A stretch of 64,000 nt of DNA from Scalindua sp964344685 (GCA_964344685.1 CAYFOK010000007.1:124001-188000); one strand, 5' to 3'. Positions 9,407 to 18,067 are shown, numbered from the stretch's first letter. Program-made: numbers and translations. The notes: generated by a model from the letters alone, not told the origin.

Positions 9407-10113
9407 TTTCTACTCTCAACATTTCGTACTGTAATAAACAAAAGCAATGCTGTAAAACTCAGATAGTAAATTACATCCCTGGTATCCACAATACCTTTTG
9501 TAAAAGATGACCAATGGTCATAAGTCCCAATATACCTGAGTGATTCGTAGAACCAACCGTCACCGTATGTACTTAAAAAACCAATTACCCATAAAATTAT
9601 TAGTGAAACTATACCGATCACGGCAGCAACAACCTGATTCTTAGTTAACGATGACACAAGCAAACCAATAGATACAAACAGCCCACCCATGAGTATCAGT
9701 CCTATATAACTGGAAAAGATTGGTCCGAAGTCAGGATTCCCGAAAATAGTCAGAAATAAGACATAGATCCAGGTAGGCAGGATCATTACCATATATAGAC
9801 TTAAAGCTGCAAGAAATTTACCAAACACAACATCAAAATCTGTTACCGGAGAAGTCATGAGTGTCTCCATAGTCCCGGACTTTGATTCATCTGCAAAAAG
9901 TTTCATGGTAATTACCGGTGTAAGCAACAAAAGGAAAAATTGAATTGAGTCCAGGCTGCCCTTAAGCGAAGCCTCCTGCCAGAACTGTAAGTTACCCGCA
10001 AAGAAGAATCCTGATGCGATGAGGAATACAGAAATCACAACATATGCAATTGGTGAATAGAAGTAGGACAAAATCTCTCTTTGAAATATAGTAGTTACGT
10101 TACGCACCGGCAA
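9397..10113 (-). CDS. ABC-2-type permease, GldF-like
   Basis: The 238-residue protein has about six hydrophobic segments and the typical start of this family (a short cytoplasmic N terminus, then the first membrane helix with AYVVISVFL). The region LFADESKSGTMETLMTSPV is characteristic of ABC-2 permeases of the GldF/NatB type. It overlaps the ATPase gene by 14 bases and the GldG-like gene by 10 bases, which indicates translational coupling of the three transporter components. Confidence 0.9.
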   Translation of the reverse strand: MPVRNVTTIFQREILSYFYSPIAYVVISVFLIASGFFFAGNLQFWQEASLKGSLDSIQFFLLLLTPVITMKLFADESKSGTMETLMTSPVTDFDVVFGKFLAALSLYMVMILPTWIYVLFLTIFGNPDFGPIFSSYIGLILMGGLFVSIGLLVSSLTKNQVVAAVIGIVSLIILWVIGFLSTYGDGWFYESLRYIGTYDHWSSFTKGIVDTRDVIYYLSFTALLLFITVRNVESRKWR

Positions 10114-11050
10114 CCCCTTCCTCTTCCTTTGTTGTAATTTGATGAAAGATTTCCTCTAAGGTAATGGTCTGTTTCTTCATTTCGCGCAGTATATAATTAT
10201 TGTTTACAATGCAGTTAAAAACATCTTCCCTTATGTCCTTTTCACCACTTCCATCAACATAAAACTCATTTGCATCATCCTTTTTTCTATATGAGACGGA
10301 TTGGACCGTATCAACTTTTGACAGGCTGTTTTTTATCTTTTCTCCGTCACCCTTTATCTCTATAACCAGGTTTGAACCTGTTTTCAACTGTTTCATGAGA
10401 TTTGCAGGTGTATCCATTGCCACTATCTTGCCCTTATTGATTATCATTATCCTGTCACAAACCATTTCAACTTCCGGAAGAATATGTGTTGACAGTAAAA
10501 CAGTGTGTTTCTGTCCCAGACCTTTAATAACTCCTCTGATCTGCCTGATCTGGTTAGGATCAAGGCCTATAGTAGGTTCGTCAAGAATCAAAATTTTCGG
10601 ATCATGGATTAAAGTATCCGCAAGGCCTACCCTCTGTTTATATCCCTTTGACAATGTGCCTATGATCTGGTTCTGTACATCAGTTATTCCTGTCATTTCG
10701 AGACAATATTCAATTTTTTTTCTTCTTTCCCTTCTGGGTATATTTTTAAGCTTAGCGCGAAACATCAGATATTCGATCGCTCTCATATCCAGGTAAAGCG
10801 GCACATTTTCAGGTAAATAACCTATCTGCTGGCGTACATTTAACGAATCAGTAAATACATCGTAACCTGCTACAATTGCAGAACCGGCAGTCGCCGGCAT
10901 AAAGCAGGTTAAAATGCGCATAGTAGTCGTCTTACCGGCTCCATTTGGGCCAAGCAGACCGACAATTTCATTTTCTTTTACATGGAATGAAATATTGTCT
11001 ACTGCATTGATATTTACATACCGCTTTACTAAATTATTTACTTTAATCAT
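10100..11050 (-). CDS. ABC transporter ATP-binding protein, GldA-like
   Basis: The 316-residue protein has Walker A GPNGAGKTT (about residues 34-42), signature LSKGYKQR (133-140), Walker B ILILDE (153-158) and the switch His in STHIL. It belongs to the ABC-2 exporter class that pairs with GldF-like permeases. The C-terminal 90 residues form the extra domain common in this class. It opens the gldA-gldF-gldG-DUF4340 set, 76 bases downstream of the omega-like gene. The complex probably exports or moves a component across the inner membrane; the substrate cannot be told from sequence. Confidence 0.92.
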   Translation of the reverse strand: MIKVNNLVKRYVNINAVDNISFHVKENEIVGLLGPNGAGKTTTMRILTCFMPATAGSAIVAGYDVFTDSLNVRQQIGYLPENVPLYLDMRAIEYLMFRAKLKNIPRRERRKKIEYCLEMTGITDVQNQIIGTLSKGYKQRVGLADTLIHDPKILILDEPTIGLDPNQIRQIRGVIKGLGQKHTVLLSTHILPEVEMVCDRIMIINKGKIVAMDTPANLMKQLKTGSNLVIEIKGDGEKIKNSLSKVDTVQSVSYRKKDDANEFYVDGSGEKDIREDVFNCIVNNNYILREMKKQTITLEEIFHQITTKEEEGVAGA

Positions 11051-11126
11051 GGGGGAAATCTCCAGACTATACTTTAAATGTTACAAGCTTTTTATCATTA
11101 ACAATACTTTGAGAATATATGTTCCC

Positions 11127-11330
11127 TTATTTTTCTTCTGTTACAACATCCTCAGTAATGCTAAGATTACCACTCGTAAATTCTTCAAATGCAGTTTTAA
11201 CGGGGTCACTCGATTCCGTCTCAATAAGAGCCGGTGCACCATCAATCAACGCTCTTACTCTCTTGATTAAGATGGCAGTCAGGTGGAAGGTACCATAGTC
11301 TTCTGCAGGATTATCTAAGTTATCTGTCAT
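11127..11330 (-). CDS. rpoZ: RNA polymerase omega subunit-like protein
   Basis: The 67-residue protein carries LTAILIKRVRALIDGAPAL followed by DPVKTAFEEFTSGNLSI, which matches the core pattern of omega (helix with KRAR-x-L, then a PxxxALxEFxxGxI-like segment). Omega stabilises the beta-prime subunit during assembly of RNA polymerase. The protein is short but in the family range. I see no clear ribosome site before the ATG. It lies first in the minus-strand run that leads into the Gld-like transporter. The assignment rests on a short motif, so a different small protein cannot be fully excluded. Confidence 0.65.
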   Translation of the reverse strand: MTDNLDNPAEDYGTFHLTAILIKRVRALIDGAPALIETESSDPVKTAFEEFTSGNLSITEDVVTEEK

Positions 11331-11635
11331 GTTGTAGATATGTCAAAATTAATTAAAACCATTATTTTTACCATGTTTTTTATTTTCGTCAAGAAAAAAC
11401 TTCACACATTTTCCTGTTAATTCTTTCGGATAGGCTCTGATTTAATATATATACTTATAACTTGACTTTACGGTTTTACAGAAGTATTTTATTATGATTA
11501 CATTATGTCAAACAGACGGTATTGCGTATCTTCCAGTTCGCAAGCCAGTTCCTTTAACAGTAAAATGTTAGAATCGTATTGGCCGAAGAGAGATAAAAAG
11601 GCCAGAATAATTGAATCTAAAATGGAGAGGTTGAT
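11331..11635. other. Divergent intergenic region with small-ORF candidate
   Basis: The region separates the omega-like gene (minus) from the CNB operon (plus). It holds a plus-strand promoter candidate (11462-11490) and a possible 46-codon ORF from 11505, both listed separately. I see no other gene or clear operator. Confidence 0.5.
11462..11490 (+). promoter_or_regulatory. Sigma-70-type promoter for the CNB/PqqD operon
   Basis: TTGACT at 11462-11467 and TATTTT at 11485-11490 are separated by 17 bases. Transcription would start near 11497, eight bases before the ATG of the possible small ORF and about 140 bases before the CNB gene. Confidence 0.45.
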
Positions 11636-11645
11636 ATGGGTTTAG
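11505..11645 (+). CDS. Possible 46-residue Ser-rich peptide ORF
   Basis: An ATG at 11505 opens a 46-codon frame ending in TAG at 11643-11645, overlapping the start of the CNB gene by 10 bases. The peptide has ten Ser residues, including SSSS at 9-12, one Cys (residue 7), and a basic, helical-looking C-terminal half (from about residue 27). No ribosome site is visible, and the ATG lies only a few bases after the predicted transcription start. Its place ahead of a PqqD-like protein, an HprK-like kinase and a nucleotidyltransferase makes a substrate peptide conceivable. It could equally be untranslated leader; I rate coding as possible only. Confidence 0.25.
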   Translation: MSNRRYCVSSSSQASSFNSKMLESYWPKRDKKARIIESKMERLIWV

Positions 11646-12043
11646 CTGGTTCGGCGTTCAAAGACGTTGGAAAAGAGTTTCCGAAAGGCACTGTATTATT
11701 CAAAGAAGGCGATGAAGGTAAAGAAATGTACCTGATAAACTCAGGTGAAGTCAAATTAAGCAGAAAAACCCCACATGGAGATGTTATTTTAGCTAAATTA
11801 GGATTTGGTGAATTCTTCGGAGAAATGTCTGTAATTACCAATAAACCAAGGACTGATACGGCTGAAACTACTACTGACTGCCGGCTTAATATTATAACTA
11901 AAGACATTTTAGAAACATTAGTTGCCGGTAAACCTTTAGTCGCATTGAGTATTCTAAAAAAACTGATGTTCAGGCTGGAAAGCGCATACGATCTCATTGA
12001 AGATCTTTACGTAAAACATATTAAAAATGATAAGAAAAAGTAG
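11636..12043 (+). CDS. Stand-alone cyclic-nucleotide-binding (CNB) domain protein
   Basis: The 135-residue protein is almost entirely one Crp-type CNB domain followed by a C-terminal helix; there is no helix-turn-helix. The phosphate-binding cassette reads FGEMSVITNKPRTDTAET and keeps both the Glu and the Arg that contact the ribose and phosphate in classical cyclic-nucleotide binders. It could therefore sense cAMP, cGMP or a related nucleotide. GGAGAGG lies 5 bases before the ATG. It is the first clear gene of a four-gene operon with a PqqD-like gene 12 bases downstream, which suggests that it controls or scaffolds those enzymes. Confidence 0.85.
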   Translation: MGLAGSAFKDVGKEFPKGTVLFKEGDEGKEMYLINSGEVKLSRKTPHGDVILAKLGFGEFFGEMSVITNKPRTDTAETTTDCRLNIITKDILETLVAGKPLVALSILKKLMFRLESAYDLIEDLYVKHIKNDKKK

Positions 12044-12055
12044 CCTGGTTCAAAA

Positions 12056-12331
12056 ATGCAGATCAATGAAAACTCTGTACCTTTGACAAAGGAGTGCATT
12101 GAGCTTGAAGAACTTGATGATGGCTGTATTCTTTATGACACAGAGAAGGACGAAGTATACAGCCTGAATAGTACCGCAACATCTATCTGGTTATGTTGTG
12201 ATGGAAAACACACAATAAGGGAGATAGCGAATGTTGTGGAGCAATGTTTCAAACCTGAAAACAAACCGGTTCTGAAAGACATAATAAAAACCATCAAGGA
12301 TTTTTCAAAAAAAGAGCTTTTAACATTATAA
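12056..12331 (+). CDS. PqqD-like peptide/protein recognition protein
   Basis: The 91-residue protein has the PqqD-family pattern: a strand-rich N terminus, ILYDTEKDEVYSLNSTATSIW (read as the hallmark YxLNxTAxxIW core), then helices with TIREIANVV. PqqD-type domains (RiPP recognition elements) bind leader regions of peptides and present them to modifying enzymes, and also occur beside HprK-like kinases. The gene starts 12 bases after the CNB gene and ends 3 bases before the kinase frame, so the three are co-transcribed. No radical-SAM enzyme or peptide cyclase lies nearby. Confidence 0.82.
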   Translation: MQINENSVPLTKECIELEELDDGCILYDTEKDEVYSLNSTATSIWLCCDGKHTIREIANVVEQCFKPENKPVLKDIIKTIKDFSKKELLTL

Positions 12332-12334
12332 GCC

Positions 12335-13213
12335 TTGTACCTTCCCGGTATAAGGCCTTTTTATTGCATACAGATTGTTATGTATCTATTACATTACAAG
12401 CTCCACTCACATCGGTTTTCTATACAGACAGGAAACAAAAAACTGGCAGACCTATGTACTCATATCTATCCAAGCTCCAGGTCTAAGCATAACGGGCCTG
12501 CTCATATTGTGTACTCACTAAATATGAGACATGATAACAGCACAGGTACTGTTTATGAGATACTTGCAGGAGACAAAAAAAAACATCAAACAAATAGCAG
12601 ATCAGAATTGTTCTCTTCACTCGAATGGATAATTACCTGCAATGCATTATCACATCTTCACGAGTTCTTTCAATTGCACGCTGGAGCTGTCGTAAAGAGA
12701 GGAAAGATTATACTTCTACCTGCCAACCATGGTCATGGAAAGACCACTCTGACCTTAAATCTTACCAGACAGAATTATCGATGCCTTTCCGACGATATTG
12801 TATTAATAGAACCAGATACAACCAGAATTATCCCCTTCCCGCGAAGCTTTTTAATCAAAGACAATTCAATCAAGAAAATGGTTGAATCTCACCTGATAGA
12901 TAAAAAACACGGTTATTATTGTAAGTCAGATGATATCTTGTATTATAATCCTTATTTCACGAATAAATCACCTTTTAGAAAAGCAAAACCATATGCGATA
13001 ATAGAGTTAAAACAGAACCGCCGTTTCAAGAATGAACTGAGACCGGTCAGCAAATCAGAGATGTGTATCAAGCTATTGAAACAATCGTTTAATATTCATA
13101 ACTATAAGCGGAAAGGTGTGACTATTCTGACAAAGATGATCAGAAATAGTAAGTGCTATTCTTTAAAGACAAACAATGTGACAGACGCCGTTCGCCTGGT
13201 TTCTCAAATATGA
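12335..13213 (+). CDS. HPr kinase-like (HprK-related) protein
   Basis: The 292-residue protein resembles HprK-related kinases found next to PqqD-like genes. The core LHAGAVVKRGKIILLPA leads into a P-loop ANHGHGKTT, where the first Gly of the usual GxxxxGK is Ala, followed by CLSDDIVLIE, which corresponds to the conserved SDD acidic motif. True HprK phosphorylates HPr on Ser; related kinases phosphorylate Ser on peptide substrates in some lasso-peptide clusters. The start is TTG at 12335, four bases after the previous stop; an ATG at 12380 is an alternative, and neither has a clear ribosome site, so coupling is likely. The last four bases overlap the next gene (ATGA). Confidence 0.75.
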   Translation: MYLPGIRPFYCIQIVMYLLHYKLHSHRFSIQTGNKKLADLCTHIYPSSRSKHNGPAHIVYSLNMRHDNSTGTVYEILAGDKKKHQTNSRSELFSSLEWIITCNALSHLHEFFQLHAGAVVKRGKIILLPANHGHGKTTLTLNLTRQNYRCLSDDIVLIEPDTTRIIPFPRSFLIKDNSIKKMVESHLIDKKHGYYCKSDDILYYNPYFTNKSPFRKAKPYAIIELKQNRRFKNELRPVSKSEMCIKLLKQSFNIHNYKRKGVTILTKMIRNSKCYSLKTNNVTDAVRLVSQI

Positions 13214-14406
13214 ACGAACCAACTATTAAAAGATATATTACCAGGCTTCTGAACCTCAGGAGAGGATCTGGAGATGTTGATGAAATATGGAGTGCATTGG
13301 GAGCTGCAGGATGGAATGAAACTATCAATATTGCTGAAGAGCACCGAGTAACTGCATTTTTGCTTTATAAAATAAAGCATCTAGAACTGGAAAAAAGACT
13401 GAAACCGGAAACTCTTCGGACTTTGTCACTCAAATATCAAGAGGAAGTTGCACAAAATGTTGTTATCAGGCATGTATTAAAAGACATAATTAGTTCATTA
13501 AATCAATATGGCATAAAAGCCATCATACTAAAAGGTGCAATAAATTTTTTTGAGAATATTTATGAGAACTGGAATTTAAGATCAATGGAAGATCTGGATA
13601 TCCTAATAAAGGAAGAGGATTTTCCTGCTGCAAGACAATGTATGCAAGCTGCAGGACTGCAGCATGTAGGAGGCCGAATCACGCGTGACCTCAGTGAAGA
13701 TTTTGAAGGCAGAGATATAGCCGTAGATATGCACTATCTACCGGTTCCTGAGAAACACATCCACCTGTTTGATATGGATTCGTTCTGGTCAAACACAATG
13801 TGTGTAGAGATGGATGGTATAAAAACACATATTCCCAGCCCGACTGATCAAATCTACCATAAGTTTATTCACGACGTAATACGGCACCAGGAGTTAGTAC
13901 ATTTCCAAATTCAGGATTTGTGTGATTTTATAATGACCTCACGATATTATAAAAACAGGATAGACTGGGAAGAAATCTTACGCAGAGTCAGAGAGAATGA
14001 TATTGAATCTCTATTCAAGTTCCACTGCTGGCAGATCAAAAGAAATCTCGGAACAGAGCTGCCACAACAAATAAACCACCTGGATGATAATAGTAATAAG
14101 TACTACAGAAAATATTACGACCAACTGAGTGAATGCCCGGAATGGCTTGAATCTGCAAGTGAACGCCTTATGGCAATCCTGGTAAAAGGTGCCAATATTT
14201 TTGCTCACATTAAGAACTCATTTAATGTTCTTGTGAAGGAGTCAGCCCTTCAAGAATCAAGCGAACTCCTGCTCTCTCTATACCATATAAATGAAGGAAG
14301 ATCATTGTTACCATTTATCCGCACAATACACCTTTTCAGAATACTCTTCCTGCACATTCTGATCCTAACCTATCTCGCCAAACAACGCTTGAGTACTTAC
14401 AAATAA
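13210..14406 (+). CDS. Nucleotidyltransferase family protein (NTP_transf_5 type)
   Basis: From the ATG at 13210 the protein has 398 residues. It carries the family pattern of a helical N terminus (about 1-95) then IKAIILKGAINFF and SMEDLDILIKEED, the latter containing the DLDILI metal-binding Asp pair of the nucleotidyltransferase fold, and later VDMHYLPVP. The rest is helical. This family often accompanies PqqD-like and HprK-like genes. I choose 13210 because its ATGA overlaps the stop of the kinase gene; an upstream in-frame TTG at 13153 would lie inside that gene. The substrate is unknown; in related lasso-peptide clusters a nucleotidyltransferase acts on phosphorylated peptide. Confidence 0.8.
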   Translation: MNEPTIKRYITRLLNLRRGSGDVDEIWSALGAAGWNETINIAEEHRVTAFLLYKIKHLELEKRLKPETLRTLSLKYQEEVAQNVVIRHVLKDIISSLNQYGIKAIILKGAINFFENIYENWNLRSMEDLDILIKEEDFPAARQCMQAAGLQHVGGRITRDLSEDFEGRDIAVDMHYLPVPEKHIHLFDMDSFWSNTMCVEMDGIKTHIPSPTDQIYHKFIHDVIRHQELVHFQIQDLCDFIMTSRYYKNRIDWEEILRRVRENDIESLFKFHCWQIKRNLGTELPQQINHLDDNSNKYYRKYYDQLSECPEWLESASERLMAILVKGANIFAHIKNSFNVLVKESALQESSELLLSLYHINEGRSLLPFIRTIHLFRILFLHILILTYLAKQRLSTYK

Positions 14407-14649
14407 ACCTGATACCTTGATTCTTTTTTTACTCATTTTGTCTTCAGGACCCATCCGCACCAGTGTCTCTTACCATTCCTTTGTACTCCTGCCAGTTTCC
14501 ATCCTCTTTCGTCAATCTACAATCTTCAATACTCAACATTCATATCCAGCTATCCTGTCACTAAAACTAAATTATTTTTCTAATAGTCTTCTGAATATGC
14601 TAAAATAATTATTAATTTAGTACCTTGGTAATTATAATGAAAGGTGTGT

Positions 14650-15129
14650 ATGGTCGGGTTTTTAGATAAATTCAGGAAAAATATAGTCTCATCTGTATGG
14701 AAAGACGACGAAGAGCCGGTGGTAAAAAATATTGATGACAAAATTGCTCTGGGAGTGCTGTTATGGGTTGTAGCTGAGGCAGACGAGAAATTTCTGGCAC
14801 ACGAAGATGAGAAGATCAGGGAAATCCTCATATTGCATAGTAAAATTCCAGAAGAGGAAATCTCGACTGTTTTAGCTTCAATCAAGGAAGCTGCCAGGGA
14901 AAGAATAGATTTGTACCGTTTTACCCGTGAGATAAACACGGATTTACCTTATAACACCAGGATATCAATTATAGAGACTCTTTTTCGTGTTGCATGCTGC
15001 GATAAAGAGCTGGACCACAAGGAGATTGAAGTAATCAGGAAAATATCAGGGTTATTCCGGGTAACGCATAGAGATTTTATTAATGCCAAAATAACAGTTA
15101 AGAAAGAATTCGGCCTGGATACTGTTTAA
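14650..15129 (+). CDS. TerB-like (tellurite-resistance-type) protein
   Basis: The 159-residue protein has two repeats of helical TerB type: an N-terminal one with VLLWVVAEADEKFLAHEDEKI and a C-terminal one with LFRVACCDKELDHKEIEVI (each quoted in part). The acidic DEKF..HED and DKELDHKE positions are where TerB-like proteins bind metal. AAGG stands 5 bases before the ATG at 14650; a GTG two codons upstream is less likely. TerB domains occur in membrane-linked stress complexes; this gene has no other ter gene nearby, so the role is open. Confidence 0.7.
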   Translation: MVGFLDKFRKNIVSSVWKDDEEPVVKNIDDKIALGVLLWVVAEADEKFLAHEDEKIREILILHSKIPEEEISTVLASIKEAARERIDLYRFTREINTDLPYNTRISIIETLFRVACCDKELDHKEIEVIRKISGLFRVTHRDFINAKITVKKEFGLDTV

Positions 15130-15182
15130 ATAGATGTCAGGGTTGACACTTTCTAAATGACAAATATAATTTGGTCATAATT

Positions 15183-16205
15183 ATGTTTTCCAAGAAGGTA
15201 GTAATATCAACCGCTTTATTTATCGTTACTATTCTTTCTTCCTGTTTCTTTATGTTTGGAATTCCCGGTAAATCATATCATGGCCCCGTACCTCCATTGA
15301 CGGATGAACAAATGGTATTACGGCACCAATTACAGAAAGATGTTACTACATTAGCAGGTAAGATCGGTGACCGAAACGTAATCACTGAATATGAACACCT
15401 CTGCAAGGCAGCAGATTTTATCAGGGAATCGTTCGTAATAGCCGGTTATCAGGTTTTACGGCAAGGCTATGAAGTGAGTCTGTCTGGATTCGAAGGACGC
15501 GAATGTTATAATCTGGAAGCAGAGATTACGGGCACTGAAAGGCCTGAAGAAATTGTCATAATAGCCGCGCATTATGATTCGCTTGAAAGCACACCAGGCG
15601 CTAATGACAACGCTTCTGGCGTGGCAGCGATTCTGGCACTTGCACGTATGTTTGCTGATAGTAAAACCGAACGAACCCTCAGATTTGTTGCATTCGTCAA
15701 CGAAGAGCCTCCTTTTTTCCAGAGCGATGACATGGGAAGCTTTGTTTATGCAAAAAGATGTCGTGAGCGTAATGAAAATGTTGTAGCGATGCTCAGTCTC
15801 GAAACTATCGGTTATTATACAGACGAAGAGGAGAGTCAGAATTTCCCTGTTGAATTAATGGATTTTGTATTTCCGACTACGGGTAATTTTATTTCGTTTG
15901 TTGGCAATTTAGAATCACATAAACTGTTATGTGAAGTGACCGGTTTCTTTAGACAACACGCGAAATTCCCATCAGAAGCAGCCTGTTTGCCTGAACAAAT
16001 CACCGGCGTGGCATGGTCGGACCAATGGTCTTTCTGGAGAAATGGATATCCCGGCATAATGGTTACCGATACAGCACCTTTCCGCTACCCATATTACCAC
16101 ACTCATGAAGATACACCCGATAAGATCAATTACGACAGGTTTGCCTACCTGGTTGATATGCTGAAAAAAGTTGTCGCAGGACTTACAAACTCAAAATTAA
16201 CTTGA
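15183..16205 (+). CDS. M28-family metallopeptidase, probable lipoprotein
   Basis: From ATG 15183 the protein has 340 residues and begins with a lipoprotein signal peptide whose lipobox is LSSC (Cys at residue 21). The M28 zinc-aminopeptidase core shows AAHYDSLE (first metal His, Asp), GANDNASGVA (bridging Asp region) and FVNEEPPFF (catalytic Glu and metal Glu), with a late YYHTHEDTPDKI providing the last His. The enzyme would remove N-terminal residues from peptides in the periplasm. The first possible start (TTG 15171) adds four residues and is less likely. A TPR protein gene follows on the same strand. Confidence 0.88.
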   Translation: MFSKKVVISTALFIVTILSSCFFMFGIPGKSYHGPVPPLTDEQMVLRHQLQKDVTTLAGKIGDRNVITEYEHLCKAADFIRESFVIAGYQVLRQGYEVSLSGFEGRECYNLEAEITGTERPEEIVIIAAHYDSLESTPGANDNASGVAAILALARMFADSKTERTLRFVAFVNEEPPFFQSDDMGSFVYAKRCRERNENVVAMLSLETIGYYTDEEESQNFPVELMDFVFPTTGNFISFVGNLESHKLLCEVTGFFRQHAKFPSEAACLPEQITGVAWSDQWSFWRNGYPGIMVTDTAPFRYPYYHTHEDTPDKINYDRFAYLVDMLKKVVAGLTNSKLT

Positions 16206-16387
16206 ATTTCCCGGTACAGAAGCATAATATTAATAGTCAAAAGATGAAGCCCACGAAAGTCTCAATTTTTAAAAATCCAAAAGCCCTGCCTCACATTTCA
16301 CTATTCGAAGATTTAGATGTAAGTAAAGTAAGTTTGTGCCGTAATTTTCATAAAATTTTAACCTATATTAAAAAACAGGTTATAAAT

Positions 16388-18067
16388 ATGTCAACAGAGT
16401 CACGTTCAATCCCGAAAAACACAAATCATATTATCCTTTGTGCGTTATTAGTTTCCAGCTTCTTTCTATCAATCCTGATATTTGAACAAAGGGTCTCAGC
16501 AGCAAAAAAAACCCCTGAATCCGTGATTGTAGAACTTAAAGCTCAAGGTAAGCTGAAAAAAGCCATGGAGCTTATTGACAAATACATTAACAATTGCAGC
16601 GTGAATGTGACTTACAGTTGGGGTTATAATGAAAAGGGATGTATTTTCACATTAATGGGAGAATATACCAAAGCCATTTATGCCTTTCAGGAATCACTTC
16701 GCTATAGTAACGGAGCATCAGATGATTTTATTACACTGATGAACATGGGCAGCCTTCAACATTCTCTCGGTGACTATGCAGATGCTATTTCATATTACGA
16801 AGAGGCTATTATAAGAATGGACAAAGATGACCCCAGGAGGCTTTGGCTGAAAATGCATGTTGCGTGGTCTGGCTTTTACCTGTCACGAGGCGACACTATG
16901 GCATTAAAACAGGTTTATAAAGAAGTTAAACCAAAGCTCTATGAAATAGAGAACCACCTCAACTCATTTAATAAAGGTAAAGCATATTCTCTGGCATCAA
17001 AGATTGCCTATCAACTTGGTAAATATAAAAAGGCAATCAAACTATCCAAAAAATACGCGAAGAAGAAAAACAGTAACACAGCAAAATTAAGTTTAGCTGA
17101 CAACTTACTCTATTTAAATAACGAAACAGAAGCGTATGAGGTTTTCAGTAACATTGATTTAAAAGATACAGACAAAGATATGCTTGCACTATGGTATTGG
17201 CTGAATGGTGATGTAAAGCAGGCAAAAAGTAATCTGGAAGGGTATTCAAATGATGTTGAAAGGGAAAAGGCATGGAGGCTTATACGTAATGATGAAATAC
17301 TGCCTTATGATATGTGGAAAGAGGCCAGGAGGCAGAAATGGTTTGTAGAACTGATTGGTCACACGACTACCGACTATCCGAATGCCGCGACTTATAGAAA
17401 CAACCTGGGCGCAGCATGGGAAGCAAAGGGAAATTACGACAAAGCAATTGAGTACTATGAGAAGGCACTGAAATCTGATCTAGAGAACTTAGGTGAGGAT
17501 CATCCGAATGTCGCGACTTATAGAAACAACCTGGGTGCAACCTGGAAAGCAAAGGGTGAATACGACAAGGCGATTGAGTATTTTGAAAAGGCACTGAAAT
17601 CTGACTTAAATAACTTTGGAGAAAACCACCCGAAAGTTGCAACACGGTGGAATAACCTGGGAGAAGCCTGGCGGGCAAAAGGTGAGTATAACAAGGCAAT
17701 TGAATATTATGAAAAAGCACTGAAATCTGACTTAAATAACTTTGGAGAAGATCACCCGAATCTGGCTACTTACAGGAACAACCTTGGAGTAGCCTGGAAT
17801 GCAAAAGGTGAACACGACAAGGCAATTGAATATTTTGAAAAGGCATTAAAATCCGATTTAAAGACCTTTGGTGAAAAACATTCAAATGTTGCTACTTATA
17901 GAAATAACCTCGGAACAGCCTTGAATGCAAAAGGTGAATACGACAAGGCAATCGACCATCTTGAGAAAGCCTTATCAGTTATACAAGTGAGGTTAGGCGA
18001 CGATCACCCCGACACCAAAACTCTAAAAACCAACCTGCGTCTTGCAAAAGAAGAAAAACCTGAGTAG
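16388..18067 (+). CDS. TPR protein with kinesin-light-chain-type repeats, exported
   Basis: From ATG 16388 the protein has 559 residues. It starts with a signal peptide (hydrophobic about 15-32, cleavage near RVSAA). Residues about 45-200 contain ordinary TPRs, and the C-terminal 230 residues contain five nearly identical 42-residue units with the motif YRNNLGxAWxAKGEYDKAI, of the TPR_12 or kinesin-light-chain type, plus a sixth divergent one. Such repeats form a binding groove for other proteins. An in-frame TTG at 16202 overlaps the previous stop, but it would put 62 residues before the signal peptide, so I reject it. No catalytic domain is visible; a periplasmic scaffold is likely. Confidence 0.85.
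   Translation: MSTESRSIPKNTNHIILCALLVSSFFLSILIFEQRVSAAKKTPESVIVELKAQGKLKKAMELIDKYINNCSVNVTYSWGYNEKGCIFTLMGEYTKAIYAFQESLRYSNGASDDFITLMNMGSLQHSLGDYADAISYYEEAIIRMDKDDPRRLWLKMHVAWSGFYLSRGDTMALKQVYKEVKPKLYEIENHLNSFNKGKAYSLASKIAYQLGKYKKAIKLSKKYAKKKNSNTAKLSLADNLLYLNNETEAYEVFSNIDLKDTDKDMLALWYWLNGDVKQAKSNLEGYSNDVEREKAWRLIRNDEILPYDMWKEARRQKWFVELIGHTTTDYPNAATYRNNLGAAWEAKGNYDKAIEYYEKALKSDLENLGEDHPNVATYRNNLGATWKAKGEYDKAIEYFEKALKSDLNNFGENHPKVATRWNNLGEAWRAKGEYNKAIEYYEKALKSDLNNFGEDHPNLATYRNNLGVAWNAKGEHDKAIEYFEKALKSDLKTFGEKHSNVATYRNNLGTALNAKGEYDKAIDHLEKALSVIQVRLGDDHPDTKTLKTNLRLAKEEKPE
17381..18010 (+). repeat. Five 126-bp tandem repeats encoding TPR units
   Basis: Units start at 17381, 17507, 17633, 17759 and 17885, each exactly 126 bp apart. 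Several segments are almost identical between units at the DNA level, including the runs encoding KAIEYYEKALKSDL. Confidence 0.9.

Noticed and set aside
11323..11346. TTGACA on the minus strand just before the omega-like gene
   Set aside because: The matching -10 would fall inside the gene, placing the start after the only Met codon.
14417..14608. 63-codon frame after the nucleotidyltransferase gene, considered as a peptide substrate
   Set aside because: TTG start, no ribosome site, low-complexity hydrophobic sequence; sits in an intergenic region with no other coding sign.
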